In this document: in pieces, positions 8,176-19,200 of the stretch
Layout of the letters: each line of letters starts with the position of its first letter
Position numbering within the stretch: position 1 is the first letter of the stretch
Assembly: GCA_002450905.1 (NCBI GenBank)
Contig: DKAT01000070.1
Location: 81,628 to 145,627 of the forward strand
DNA from: Spirochaetia bacterium UBA6919
Lineage (GTDB): Bacteria > Spirochaetota > UBA6919
Length of the DNA stretch: 64,000 nt
Direction of reading: 5' to 3'
Translations under genes and position numbers: made by a program
The notes under the pieces: generated by a model
Databases searched by the model: none
Seen by the model: only the letters and a program-made list of their open reading frames with translations
Told to the model about the DNA's origin: nothing

Positions 8176-8445
8176 ATGAAAACATATTCTGTTTATATTC
8201 TCCGGTGCAACGATGAAAGCTATTATACCGGGGTGACGAATGATATTGAATTGCGATTAGAAGAACATCATCATGGAGTTGATAATAAATGTTATACCTA
8301 TCCCCGACATCCTGTTCAGTTGGTGTTTTATGAGGAGTTTGGCGATATCAATGATGCGATTGGTCGGGAGAAGCAGATTAAGAAGTGGTCGAGGGCGAAG
8401 AAAGAGGCTTTGTTTAGGGGTATTATGATGGGTTGGTTCGGTTGA
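8176..8445 (+). CDS. GIY-YIG domain nuclease-like protein
   Basis: The 89-residue protein is a single GIY-YIG domain of the small UvrC-like/YhbQ type: YSVYILRC and YYTGVTND are the GIY and YIG strands, the R in ELRLEEHHHG and E in VFYEEF follow, and DAIGREKQIKKWSRAKKEALF closes the domain. Such proteins are putative endonucleases of unknown role, and multiply scattered in some genomes. The start at 8176 follows TTAGG; the longer frame to 8119 would encode the REP-like repeat and is not credible. It is preceded and followed by REP-like repeats. Confidence 0.85.
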   Translation: MKTYSVYILRCNDESYYTGVTNDIELRLEEHHHGVDNKCYTYPRHPVQLVFYEEFGDINDAIGREKQIKKWSRAKKEALFRGIMMGWFG

Positions 8446-8473
8446 GTCAGAGGTATAGTCCACAAGACGGTAG

Positions 8474-8500
8474 TCATCCTTCGAGAGCCTCAGGATGACA
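8474..8500 (+). repeat. REP-like repeat (CCTTCGAGAGCCTCAGGATGACA)
   Basis: Another copy of the TTCGAGAGCCTCAGG core, 30 bp after the GIY-YIG stop, with arms TCATCCT and AGGATGA. Confidence 0.75.
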
Positions 8501-8531
8501 AGGGGAATTCAGAGTGGCAGTGAGGTGGCAA

Positions 8532-8553
8532 GGCTGAAGGCTTGCCATACGGA
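8532..8553 (+). repeat. GGCTGAAGGCTTGCCATACGGA element, copy 2
   Basis: This is the diverged second copy of the 7419-7440 element. Confidence 0.5.
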
Positions 8554-8680
8554 ACAATATGATATGCAAATTTTAATATTGGGTTGTGATTTTCTTATAA
8601 GTTTCTCCTGTCTTGGGTGATTTTAAAGAAAGTTTGGTGCTGTTGTTAATAATGTTTTTTTAAAATAAATTGTTTGGAGG

Positions 8681-9569
8681 GTGCTTGATGCCTTTGTATT
8701 TTTAATTTGGAATGATAAATATCAACGGCGTTCAGGGTTTGCTCCTTTAGCTCAATGTGCTAATGATGTTTTATTATTGAGCAGGATATTTGAAAAATAC
8801 TCCAAGGTGGATAAGAAGAATATTTTTGAGAATTATAATCTCACCTATGATGAATTTATTAGTCGTTTTAAGAAGTTTGTTGAGGTGGTGAAGAAAAAAA
8901 GAATTATTCTGTGATTATTACTTACAGCGGTCATGGAGATGAGGGGGGATCTCTGGTGTTTGTGGATGGGAAGCAGTATGTAGAGTATCTTGCATTTCTT
9001 GCAGAGTTGCACCCCAATCAGAGGAAACATGCTCATGAGAGGCTTAATCAACAGCCGAAGATCCTTCCAGTTCAAGAGAGAGTTGGTTTTAATGACCGGA
9101 ATAATAATTTTATTCTGATTCAAAAATATATCCGGGCTAATAATATTGAGTTGAGCGCATTTGGTGGGATCATGATGCCTGTTGGGGCTTTTTCAAGAAT
9201 GTTCAGTATTTTAATATGTCTTCGATTCCCGATAATACGAAACGAGATCTCACATTGAATATAATTATTCCGTCGTTAGGACTTAAGTATAATCTATTTT
9301 AGATGAAGTTTTTTTCGATGTCCTTGGGAGTCGATGCGGGTTATGCTTTCACATTTCAGAAGGTTGGGTCGTTTGGTCCTTTGAAGGAAGAGTCGAGTAC
9401 GGCTTATAATTTTTATTATGGTGGTCATTTGGATTTAAAATTCGAAGTGTTTAATCAGTTTTTTATTGTAGTACCTTCGCGTTTTTTTTCAATATTATAT
9501 ATTGGTGAAAAACTTTATGGATTGACGTTTAAACCTGGGATTACAGTATTATTTTTAAGCGGACTGTGA
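8681..9569 (+). pseudogene. Wrecked caspase-like (C14) gene joined to a beta-barrel-like C-terminus
   Basis: Reading across frames gives a metacaspase-type start: AFVFLIWNDKYQRR..LAQCANDVLLLSRIFEKYSKVDKKNI, then YSVIITYSGHGDEGG with the catalytic histidine box. The frame breaks in the A-run at about 8892-8899, where one lost A would explain the shift. The catalytic cysteine region (usually D-x-C-H-S-G) is not found. From about 9130 the text resembles a strand-rich outer-membrane or surface domain (ELSAFGGIMMPVGAF), shifts frame again in a T-run near 9188, and after YNLF meets a TAG at 9300-9302 before continuing MKFFSMSLGVDAGYAF..GITVLFLSGL to 9569. At least two frameshifts, one stop and a missing middle make it non-functional. 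Confidence 0.65.
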
Positions 9570-9609
9570 TTTTTGTATTAGCAAGATCGATTTGATTTTT
9601 TATACTAAA

Positions 9610-9660
9610 GAACTCATTCTTCCAGAGATATGGATTTAATCCTGGCTGAATGAGTTTTAT
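9610..9660. terminator. Candidate bidirectional terminator hairpin
   Basis: A perfect 9-bp stem AACTCATTC (9611-9619) / GAATGAGTT (9648-9656) encloses an inner CCAG/CTGG stem. TTTTAT follows on the plus strand and TTCTTT on the minus strand. It lies between the convergent pseudogene at 8681-9569 and the giant ankyrin gene, where such a structure is expected. Confidence 0.6.
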
Positions 9661-9671
9661 AATTAGATTAT

Positions 9672-12600
9672 TTATTTTGCCAACTGCTTAAAGAATTCAA
9701 TGGATTTTTTATCACCCCAATTTCTTGCACCAACTGTCTTTCCTATTATCACTCCTTCTTTATTGATAATCAGGGTAGTGGGAATTGCTGAAACACCAAA
9801 CATACTTCCCAATGAGTTTCTTTGATCCAAGAATATGGGGAATGTGAAGTTTTTTGATTTTAGAAAATTCTCAACAACCGATTTTTTTTCACCGAGGGAA
9901 ACAGCAAGCATTACGAAGTTATCATTTTTCATAGCTTTATGGAGTTTTTCCATTGAAGGCATTTCCTGAACGCAGGGGGGACACCATGTTGCCCAGAAAT
10001 TAAGAAATATGATTTTTCCTTTGTAATTTTTTATGGGAATATTTTTTCCATCTAGATTTGATATAACAATATTTCCAATGGTTTGATTCATTGGGGTGAT
10101 TTTGAGGGCTTTATAACTTCCCATTAATTTTGGATCGATATTTGCTAGTTCAAGACTTGATTTAGCTCCAGCTTTTTTGAGGATTTCTTTGATTTCATCA
10201 GATTTTGCAAGGTCAATAGCTGTAGATCCATTTGATAATTTAAGATTTACCTTCCCACCCTTATCAATAAGTAATTTTAATATTTCTGGGTGATTATAAT
10301 GGGTTGCCATGTGAACAGGAGTCATTTGGTACCACCACTTGTTCGATACAGGGATATTTGGGTCAGCACCAACTCCCAGAAAGATTTTAACCAGATTCAG
10401 ATCCCCTTTTTGAATTGCGATGTGAAGTGGGGCAAATCCTTTTTTATTTGTAACATTAATATCAACACCATCGGCAATTAGTTTTTTCATCAGGTCTGTA
10501 TTCCCTTCATCTAATGCCTGGAAGAAACGAATAACAGGATTTTCTTTGCCGCCTGATTTTATTAGAAGTTGTTTAATTTCTTCATTTTGTGTGAGATTTA
10601 AGGGAGTGTTATCTTGTTCATCCTTCGCATTAATGGATGCCCCTTTATTGATGAGTAATTTGATAACCGGGATATTTTCATAGATGACAGCGACGTGGAG
10701 TGGTGTATACCCCCGTTTTGTGCTTTGATTCACGACAGCGCCATTTGCCAGGAGGAAAGTAACTACTTTGATATCTCCTACTTTAATTGCGATATGGAGT
10801 ATGGAGACTTCCTGATCATACCAAGTTTTAGAAGGAGATTTAAATGTATAATTTTTAAGGACAGCATTGGTGTCGGATTTTTTTTGGATGAGGAGTTTAA
10901 TCATTTCGCCATTTTTATTTTCAACAGCGTGGATTAAAGCTATATCACCCTGAGATCCTTTATTATTTGGGTCAGCGTCTTGTGAGAGAAGATCTTTTAC
11001 ATTTCCGATATTATTTTCGAGGGCTGCTTTTCTGAGTTCGAAATTAATATTGAATTTAGCCCCTGATTCTTTTAAAAGTTTTATGATATTTTTGTCTGTA
11101 GCAATATCTAATGGAGTTCTGCCTTCTTCATCCTGCTGATTTAAATTAGCATTATTTTTTAAAAGGAGTTGGGTGATTTTATAATTCTTTGAATAGACAG
11201 CGAGATGGAGAGGTGAAACATTTTTAAATAAGTATTTTTTCATGTAGGGGGTGATGTATAAATTTGTGGTTTGATTGAGATTTACATTTTTTTCGATGAG
11301 TTTTTTAACAACAGAAACTGCGTTATTTTGAATGGCTGTGAATAGAGGGGTTAATTTGGAATAACCATAGATTTCATTGACATTTGCGCCTTTATCAATT
11401 AAAAGATTTGCGGTTTTGAAGGATTTTCTTTTGATGGCTGTAATTAGCATAGGTTCATGATTTTTAGAGGGTTTATAATTTGGATCGGCGCCGTTGTTGA
11501 GGTATTCAGAGATTTTTTTGAAATTGTTTGTCGAGATCAGTTTGTATAATTCATAATTAATATTGATTTTAGCACCGGACTTCAGGAGTAATTCCTTTAT
11601 GAGTAGATTCTTTGCCAGATCGATAGGTGTAGCTCCCTGGAGGTTAGTGGCATTGACGTTTATGCCTTTTTTTAAGAGGAGTTGGATGAGATCAGTATAT
11701 CCATTTTGTGCAGCCCAGTGTAATAAAGTATTTCCGTATAACTTAACCTCGTGGGAAACTCCCTGATTGATAAAGAAGATTACCATATTAGGTTTATTTC
11801 TTAACCAGGCGTAATGGATGGGATACCAGTCATTATTCATTTTGACATCAAGTCTTGCACCATTTTTGAGGAGGAATTTTGCCATTTCGACATTACCGTT
11901 ATATGCTGAGACATGAAGGGGAGAGACACCATAATCAGATTGGACATCTACCTTTGCACCATGCTTGATAAGGAGTTTTACGATTTGTTTATTATCGGTT
12001 CCAATGGCGAAGTAGATTGGTGTGAATCCAGCACTATTTCTCTTATTAACATCAGCACCTTTTGAAATGAGAAATTGTGTAATAGCAAAGCTTTTAATGG
12101 AAGCAGAAGCGTGAAGAGTGCTCCAATTTGTCGTTGATCCAAAGAATGAATGCAGATCTGTTGTTGCATCAGCTTTGGCGCCTTTTTTAATGAGTTCCTG
12201 GACTTGTTTAAGATCATTGCTGTTAATTGCCTTGAATAATTCTTTGTTTAGATTAAGTTTAGCACCTGCATTAACAAGAAGCTGCTGTATTTCTTTTGTT
12301 TTGGCATAGTCAACAGGTGTATTTTTATATTTATCCGAAACATTGAGATCTGCTTTGGCATTAATGAGGAGCTGAACAACCTTTGCCTGATTATTATAGA
12401 CAGCGATGTGAAGTGCAGTTGTTCCATAGGAAGTCTTGGCATTGACGTTTGATCCTTTGTCAAGGAGGAATTTTACAAGTACGACGTTTGAATTATAATT
12501 GATAGAGGAGTGGAGGGGAATCATACCATATTTATTTGTTTTGTTAAGATTTGCACCTTTCTCAAGGAGTACTTTTACAAGATCGAGTTCCCCTGTTGCT

Positions 12601-15600
12601 GAGGCGGTGTGGAGGGGAGTATCTCCTGAATAATTTTGGACATGGATATTTACACCTTTGTTTATGAGGAAGATAGCGAGGTCTTTATTTCTTTTCTGAA
12701 TTGCGAGTTGAAGGAGATTTGTTTTGTATCTATCAATAATATTGATATTTGCACCATTATCAATAAGATATTCTGCTATGTCTCTATGATTTGATTCAAC
12801 AGAATAGAATAGGGATGATTTTCCGTTTCCATCCACAACATCAATTTGGGCGTTTTTTGAAATAAGTAATTGAACCAGATCAATATTTCCTTGTTTTGCA
12901 GCAAGATGGAGTGGAGTTTGATCTTTTGTGTAGTAAGTGCCAGATAATTTGGAATTTATTTTTGCACCGTGATCAATTAATTCTTTTGCAATTTCTAAAT
13001 ATCCCTTTTGGGAAGCGATGTGGAGTGGGGTCCAGTCATCTGTTATTCTGGCATTGACATCAGCTTTTTTTTGTAAGAGGAATTTAACGATATTTTTTTG
13101 ACCATTATATACTGCGAAGTGAAGGGGCTGTATATTGTTATACATTTTGTAGTAGGTGAGCTTCATGTTATTTTGTGCTGTGGTATTTACATTTAGTCCT
13201 TGATTTAATAACTTAATAACAAGTTTAGAGTTACCATCGTGGATGGCGTCGAAGAGTTCGATTACCGGATTTGGCTTTGCACCTGCTTTTTTTAGTATAG
13301 CAATGATATAACTATTTTTAGTTAAGGATATGGGGGAGCGATCTGCTTTATTTTTAATGTTAGTATCAGCTTTATATTTAATTAACAGTTTGATGACAGG
13401 TAAATTTGAGTTTTGAACAGCATGATGGAGGGGTGTATTTTTATAATAATCTTGACTATTAATATTTATACCGCTATTTATAAGTAATTTTGCTATAGCA
13501 ACACCTTGTGGGGACGAGAATTTTTTTTGAGAGATGGCATGCAGAGCTGATTGATCATAAGAATTTGTTGAATTGATGTCTATTCCCTTTGAAACAGCGA
13601 ATTGAGCAATTCTTAGATTTTCTTTTTCAGCAGCTATGTGGAGAATATTTTTTTTGGAATATGGGATAGCTGAATTGATATCGACACCGTTTTCAATTAA
13701 TATTTTAGCAATATTTAAATTTGAAAAGTACAAAGCATTTTCTATAGGAGATCTCCCATAAAAAGGTTTTTTATTTACATCTATACCTTTTTTAATAGCT
13801 TCAATGACAATCCATTTGGTGCCAGCCTGAGTAGCTGCGTGGAGGAGGTTTTCACCTCGTTTTGTTTCCACAAGGATATTAGCACCTTTTTGATATAATA
13901 AACGGGAGATAGAAGAAAATCCGTTGTATGTTGCAAAATAGAGAGCTGTATATCCATAGTTATCTTGATGATTAATATTTGCACCCTTATTGATCAGGTA
14001 GAGAGCAATTGACTTAGACTTATTAACGAGAGCTTCAATCAACGCGGAACGATTATTTGATGTGATGGTTTTATTAATATCTGCACCATGAGATAGGAGT
14101 AATTCAACTGTTTTTGTACTTGTACTTTTGACTGCTCTGATAAGGGGTGTGTATCCATATCCATCAACGACATCTACTTTAACCCCTTTATCTAAAAATA
14201 ATTTAACAATTTTAGTATATCCGTAGAATGCGGCAATATGGATGGGTTGCCATTTTGCGTAATCTCCTTCAGTATGGATATTCGCACCATTATTTACAAG
14301 ATATTGCACTAGTTGATAATTTCCGGAATAGACAGCATCGTGCAGAGGAGTTTTATTGTAAGTTGTTTTGGAATTTATATCAAAACCCATGCTCAGTAAT
14401 TTTTTAACCAGATCAAGATTTCCTGAATTTGCGGCATCGTGAAGGAGATTTCGGTTTCCGTAATAAGTGGTTTTGGTTTCTACCTTATATTGCATGAGAA
14501 TGTTAATAATTTTTGTCAAATTGTATTGTACAGCAACTTTAATGGGGCTTGTCTTGTATCTATCGACGATATTAGGATTCGCACCATGAGATAGGAGGAA
14601 TTGAACCATTTCAGGTTTGTTGTGCTTAACTGCAAGGATGAGTGGAGATTCACCATTTTGAGTCAGGCTGTTCACATCAAAATCATTTTTAAGCAGATAT
14701 TGTGCGATTTTAATGCTTCCACTTTCAGCTGAGAAATGCAGAGCGTTAAAACCCTGATTATTGGTGTCTTTGAGTGGAACACCTTTTTTTAATAATAATT
14801 TAAGGAGGTCAAAATTACCACTCTTAGCGGAAATATGAATCAAATTGTTATTGAAAAGGTATTTAAAATCAATTTTGCCACCCTTCTCGATAAGGTATTT
14901 TGTGATTTCATAATTTCCATTTTGTACAGCGAGGCTGAGTGGGGTTTCACCGGGTTGAAAGTTTTTACCAAGGACTCTATAATAACTTGTGGATTTTAAG
15001 TTAATATCAAGGCCTTTTTGAACAAATTGCTTTACCAGTTTGAGATTATTGGTAATAACAGCCGTGTGGAGAGGTGACCATTGGAAACGGGTTGGATCTA
15101 TCTTAGCACCCCGACTTAACAAATAATTGACTATATGAATATGATTATGCTGAACAGCGAAATCCAGAGGGCTTGCGGTATTATTATCAATACCATTTAT
15201 ATTAAAACCCTTTTTTAAGAGGTACTTTACAAACCATAGTGATCCTCCTGAACAGGCTGAGTGGAGAAGAGAATAGGATCTTTGATTGTTTGCATCTATG
15301 ACAGCACCCATTTTGATAAGATATTTTATAGAATTGAGTTTATTGAAATCAGCCGCTGCCTGGAGGGGTGTGTATCCGTTGTTATCCTGCACATTGATAT
15401 TGGCACCAATTTTAATCAGATAGGAAATAAGCCAGTGCAAATTGCCTCCTGCAGCTGAGTGCATCAGGGTAAGCCCTCTTGCATCTTTTGCCCAGATATT
15501 GGCATTTTTACGGATAAGTAATCGGACGATATCACTATGTCCCTGTTCAGCAGCAATTAAAAGAGGGGTGGAGTGAATGGGATATTCGTATTTAGTAGAA

Positions 15601-15872
15601 ATTGCGAAATAATATTTTGATTTGGCGTCGACATTTGCACCGGATTCAATAAGATAATTTGCTATATCGTATCCACCATAATAAGATACCCAGTGAAGTG
15701 GAGTCCATCCTTTTTTATCAAATGAATTTACGTCATAATCATTTTCAACAAGAATACTTTTAACCTGAGTGAGAGACTTATTTTTAATAGCTTGTATAAG
15801 ATTATCCTCTGGTTTAGCCCAGGTGATGGCAGTGATCAATAACAACAGGATTACAGGTAGGATGCGTTTCAT
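9672..15872 (-). CDS. Giant exported ankyrin-repeat protein with C-terminal TlpA-like thioredoxin domain
   Basis: The 2066-residue protein begins with a Sec signal peptide (MKRILPVILLLLITAITWA) after an AAGGAG site. Residues from about 22 to 1905 are about 50 ankyrin repeats with TPLHxAAxxG..IVxxLLxxGA signatures. Five internal joints (near residues 860, 1203, 1437, 1605 and 1778) have the form GAK-x-ELxxAI, like the end of one ankyrin protein followed by the start of another. From about 1925 it becomes a TlpA/ResA-type thioredoxin domain with IIFLNFWATWCPPC (WCPPC at 1963-1967) and cis-proline SAIPTTLII. This places the protein in the periplasm, where the CxxC could reduce or isomerise disulfides; the ankyrin array would hold partners. 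No frameshift is visible over 6.2 kb. The function is not known. Confidence 0.93.
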   Translation of the reverse strand: MKRILPVILLLLITAITWAKPEDNLIQAIKNKSLTQVKSILVENDYDVNSFDKKGWTPLHWVSYYGGYDIANYLIESGANVDAKSKYYFAISTKYEYPIHSTPLLIAAEQGHSDIVRLLIRKNANIWAKDARGLTLMHSAAGGNLHWLISYLIKIGANINVQDNNGYTPLQAAADFNKLNSIKYLIKMGAVIDANNQRSYSLLHSACSGGSLWFVKYLLKKGFNINGIDNNTASPLDFAVQHNHIHIVNYLLSRGAKIDPTRFQWSPLHTAVITNNLKLVKQFVQKGLDINLKSTSYYRVLGKNFQPGETPLSLAVQNGNYEITKYLIEKGGKIDFKYLFNNNLIHISAKSGNFDLLKLLLKKGVPLKDTNNQGFNALHFSAESGSIKIAQYLLKNDFDVNSLTQNGESPLILAVKHNKPEMVQFLLSHGANPNIVDRYKTSPIKVAVQYNLTKIINILMQYKVETKTTYYGNRNLLHDAANSGNLDLVKKLLSMGFDINSKTTYNKTPLHDAVYSGNYQLVQYLVNNGANIHTEGDYAKWQPIHIAAFYGYTKIVKLFLDKGVKVDVVDGYGYTPLIRAVKSTSTKTVELLLSHGADINKTITSNNRSALIEALVNKSKSIALYLINKGANINHQDNYGYTALYFATYNGFSSISRLLYQKGANILVETKRGENLLHAATQAGTKWIVIEAIKKGIDVNKKPFYGRSPIENALYFSNLNIAKILIENGVDINSAIPYSKKNILHIAAEKENLRIAQFAVSKGIDINSTNSYDQSALHAISQKKFSSPQGVAIAKLLINSGININSQDYYKNTPLHHAVQNSNLPVIKLLIKYKADTNIKNKADRSPISLTKNSYIIAILKKAGAKPNPVIELFDAIHDGNSKLVIKLLNQGLNVNTTAQNNMKLTYYKMYNNIQPLHFAVYNGQKNIVKFLLQKKADVNARITDDWTPLHIASQKGYLEIAKELIDHGAKINSKLSGTYYTKDQTPLHLAAKQGNIDLVQLLISKNAQIDVVDGNGKSSLFYSVESNHRDIAEYLIDNGANINIIDRYKTNLLQLAIQKRNKDLAIFLINKGVNIHVQNYSGDTPLHTASATGELDLVKVLLEKGANLNKTNKYGMIPLHSSINYNSNVVLVKFLLDKGSNVNAKTSYGTTALHIAVYNNQAKVVQLLINAKADLNVSDKYKNTPVDYAKTKEIQQLLVNAGAKLNLNKELFKAINSNDLKQVQELIKKGAKADATTDLHSFFGSTTNWSTLHASASIKSFAITQFLISKGADVNKRNSAGFTPIYFAIGTDNKQIVKLLIKHGAKVDVQSDYGVSPLHVSAYNGNVEMAKFLLKNGARLDVKMNNDWYPIHYAWLRNKPNMVIFFINQGVSHEVKLYGNTLLHWAAQNGYTDLIQLLLKKGINVNATNLQGATPIDLAKNLLIKELLLKSGAKININYELYKLISTNNFKKISEYLNNGADPNYKPSKNHEPMLITAIKRKSFKTANLLIDKGANVNEIYGYSKLTPLFTAIQNNAVSVVKKLIEKNVNLNQTTNLYITPYMKKYLFKNVSPLHLAVYSKNYKITQLLLKNNANLNQQDEEGRTPLDIATDKNIIKLLKESGAKFNINFELRKAALENNIGNVKDLLSQDADPNNKGSQGDIALIHAVENKNGEMIKLLIQKKSDTNAVLKNYTFKSPSKTWYDQEVSILHIAIKVGDIKVVTFLLANGAVVNQSTKRGYTPLHVAVIYENIPVIKLLINKGASINAKDEQDNTPLNLTQNEEIKQLLIKSGGKENPVIRFFQALDEGNTDLMKKLIADGVDINVTNKKGFAPLHIAIQKGDLNLVKIFLGVGADPNIPVSNKWWYQMTPVHMATHYNHPEILKLLIDKGGKVNLKLSNGSTAIDLAKSDEIKEILKKAGAKSSLELANIDPKLMGSYKALKITPMNQTIGNIVISNLDGKNIPIKNYKGKIIFLNFWATWCPPCVQEMPSMEKLHKAMKNDNFVMLAVSLGEKKSVVENFLKSKNFTFPIFLDQRNSLGSMFGVSAIPTTLIINKEGVIIGKTVGARNWGDKKSIEFFKQLAK

Positions 15873-16229
15873 AGATACTCCTTAATAATACGTTTCATTT
15901 TTTTCATTTAAATAATATAACAGATAATTATGATTTGTCATTAAAAAATTATCAATTCATGATATTAATATATAAATTATAATATTTAATTGATTTAATA
16001 TAACTATAGATCTTGTTATGTCCATGTTTCCTGTATAATTTAGTTAATCTTTTCTGTTGAAATAATTTATATCGGATGTACACTGAAAATCTTCTGATTT
16101 TGAAATATCCAACGAATGGTTCGACTCCGCTCACCAACCGAATTAGAAGTTATTGGTATATATGGAAATTGGTATTAAATATTTTGTGAATTGTCGTTGA
16201 ATAGTCTATTCTTTGTTCAAATGAGGAAT
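15873..16229. other. Spacer between RND operon end and giant ankyrin gene
   Basis: The sequence is AT-rich without a credible gene. It contains the dispersed repeat at 16118-16139. The only ORF (15952-16137 on the minus strand) is low-complexity and overlaps the repeat, so I rejected it. Confidence 0.5.
16118..16139 (-). repeat. GGTTCGACTCCGCTCACCAACC repeat
   Basis: This 22-bp element recurs in the other orientation at 44142-44163 with 20 of 22 positions identical. Both copies are in spacers after the last gene of an operon. Confidence 0.6.
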
Positions 16230-19200
16230 TTACTGAGGAATCAATACCTCGTCCTCGTCTTCATCAATATTTTTAGACTTAAATCGGGATTGAATTTCAT
16301 CAAACAGGTCATAAACCACGGGAACTACTATGAGAGTCAGAAACAGAGAGCTCATTAATCCACCAATAGTAGCAACAGCCATAGGAGCACGGCTTTCAGC
16401 CCCTTCACCTGTTGCGAGTGCTATAGGAAGCATACCAAATACCATTGCCATGGTAGTCATTAGGATAGGTCTAAGTCTCACAGGTCCTGCCTTTAAAATA
16501 GCTTCTTTACGCTCCATTCCCTGGTTTCTAAGGGTATTGGTATAGTCTACAAGCAGGATAGCATTCTTCTTCACTAAACCCATTAATAGAATAAGTCCAA
16601 TATAACTGTAAATATTCAGGGTCATGTTGGCAAGATATAGAGCACCAAAGGCACCAATAAATGAAAATGGCATGGAGAGTAGAATAGTAAAGGGATGAAT
16701 AAAACTTTCAAACTGGGATGCCAGTATCATATAGGCTAGGATGATTCCAAGGATTAATGCGAAATAGAGGTATTGGAAGGATTCAGACATCAGCTCAGCA
16801 CTTCCCTTGTATCGACCCGAGTAACCGAAAGATAGGACATTTGATAGGATCTTATCCAATTCTTGTTTAGCTTGTCCAAGGGTCTTTCCTTCAAGATTGG
16901 CAAATAGAGTGATGGCTCTCTGTCGATCTACGCGATTTATGACATTGGGACCACCTGTTTCTTTAATGTCTATAATGTTTTGTAGTTTAATCAATCTGTT
17001 ATCATTGGATCTTACGTAAATTTGTTCAATATCTTTTGGATCACTCCGATCTTTATGGAACAGCCTTACGCGTACATCATACCGCCTTCCCTTCCTCTCA
17101 TCCTTGTATTTCGTAATATCAACTTCTCCACCTATAAGGAAATTAATAGCTTCACCAATAGTTGCGGCGTTTATAGATAGATCAGCAGCTTTATCACGAT
17201 TTATAAATACTCTTAGTTCTGGTTTACCCGATTTTAGTGAGGTATCAATATCTACAAATCCCTTTATCTTTCTGACTTCAGCTGATATTTTTTTTGTAAG
17301 ATGCTCTAATACTTTCAGATCTATGCCTCTTATACTTAGTTGTATCGGCACCTGGCGTTCTTGTCCTTCACCGGCAAAAGAGGTAACATCTTCAGCACTT
17401 GCTTTCAATCCTACAATATTATTTAGTTTCTTTCTTACAATAGATTTTAATTCATCCTGATATCTTTTACGCTGAATCTTTGGGGTGAGTGTGACAAACA
17501 TAGTCGCTTTGTTAATTTCACCCTGATTTGTCCCCAAACTATAGAATACAGATTTGACTTCCGGTAATGATTTAAGATAATTCTCTACTTTATTAAACAT
17601 TTTATCGGACTGATCGATGGAATAGTCAATAGGGGCCTCCAAACGAATTATAAAAGATCCCTGATCTTCAGGTGGAATGAGTTCTTTTCCGATAAAATTG
17701 GTGAGATAGAGGCTTAGTATGAATATAATAATGGTGCATGTGATAACAATTATTCTATGACGCAATGCCAAGTCAAGGGTCTTTCGGTACATATTTTCTA
17801 GTAAGAAATATGGTTTTTCAATGAGATCAGATATTTTACCAATCAATGTTTTATGGTAACTAGGGTCGCTATGATGTGTTCTTTTAAGGAATTTTGATGA
17901 TAACATCGGTGTAAGTGTGAATGAAACAAATAATGAGAACATTACAGAGAAAACTACAGTGAGGGCAAACTGTAGGAAAAATCGTCCGATCATCCCTTTC
18001 ATAAAAGCCACAGGGAGGAATATAGCTACAACAGCCATTGTGGTTGCCATAACCGCTAAACCGATTTCGGATGTAGCTTTTGAAGAAGCTTCTTTTGGGG
18101 ATAGACCTGTTTCAATATGCCTGTGGATATTCTCAATCACAATGATAGCATCGTCAATCAATATTCCAATTGAGAGGGAGAGAGCTAGCATGGTCATATC
18201 GTTGAATGTGAAATTAAAGAAATATATCATATAGAATGTTGCTATAACAGATGTAGGGATGGCAAGGGCACTAATAAGAGTAATACGAAAACTTTTTAAA
18301 AATAATAGAACAGCTAATGCAGCAAAGATTCCACCGTATATTAGATGTGTTTTTACTTCATTGATAGAACGCTGTATAAATGTAGATTGGTCAAAACTAA
18401 TGTCAATAGCCATTCCTGGTGGTAATGTTGTTTTTATGTTTTCCAGTTCTTTCTTTACTAATTTTATTACAGCAACAGTATTTGTACCAGACTGCTTTTG
18501 AACACCAAGTGCCACAGTAGTTTTCCCATTGAAACGAGCGATGGACCTCTTCTCTTCCATAGAATCTTCTGCTCTACCGACATCTTGGATACGAATTGGC
18601 GTACCCTTGTCATATCCTATGATGAGTTCATTGAATTGTTGTGGGGATCGAAATTCTCCCTTGATTTTGATACCGTATTCCTTTGTCTTACTTTCAATTC
18701 GTCCACCAGGTAATTCAATATTTTCTTTAGATAAGGCATTTGATATATCCTGAGCTGTAATTTGGTGGGCTGATAATTTATCAATACTAAGCCATATTCT
18801 AACTTGTCTGAGTCGAAGACCTGATAATTGAATAGCACCTACACCATTTATTCTTTGAATCTTGTTTTTAAGGACTTCATCAGCATAAGTTGATAGATCA
18901 CGCACGGATTTTCGACCAGTTAGATTTAACCAGAGTATAGGGGTTGCGTCTGGATCGACCTTTTGGATAATTGGCTCAAGGATATCTTTGGGTAGTAAGG
19001 AACGAATGGAAGAAACTTTTTCCCGGACATCTTGTACAGAAAGATCAATATTTCTCTCTAAGATAAATTCTATTGTGATAACAGATGTTTCTTCTGTACT
19101 ACTTGAAGATATACTCTTGACACCGTTTATAGTATTTACAGCTTCTTCAATCTTGTCTGTAACATCAATATCCATGATCTCCGGGCTTGCACCTTTGAGT

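Noticed and set aside
15952..16137. Small basic protein ahead of the giant ankyrin gene
   Set aside because: Composition is that of AT-rich spacer and the start is encoded by the dispersed repeat at 16118-16139.
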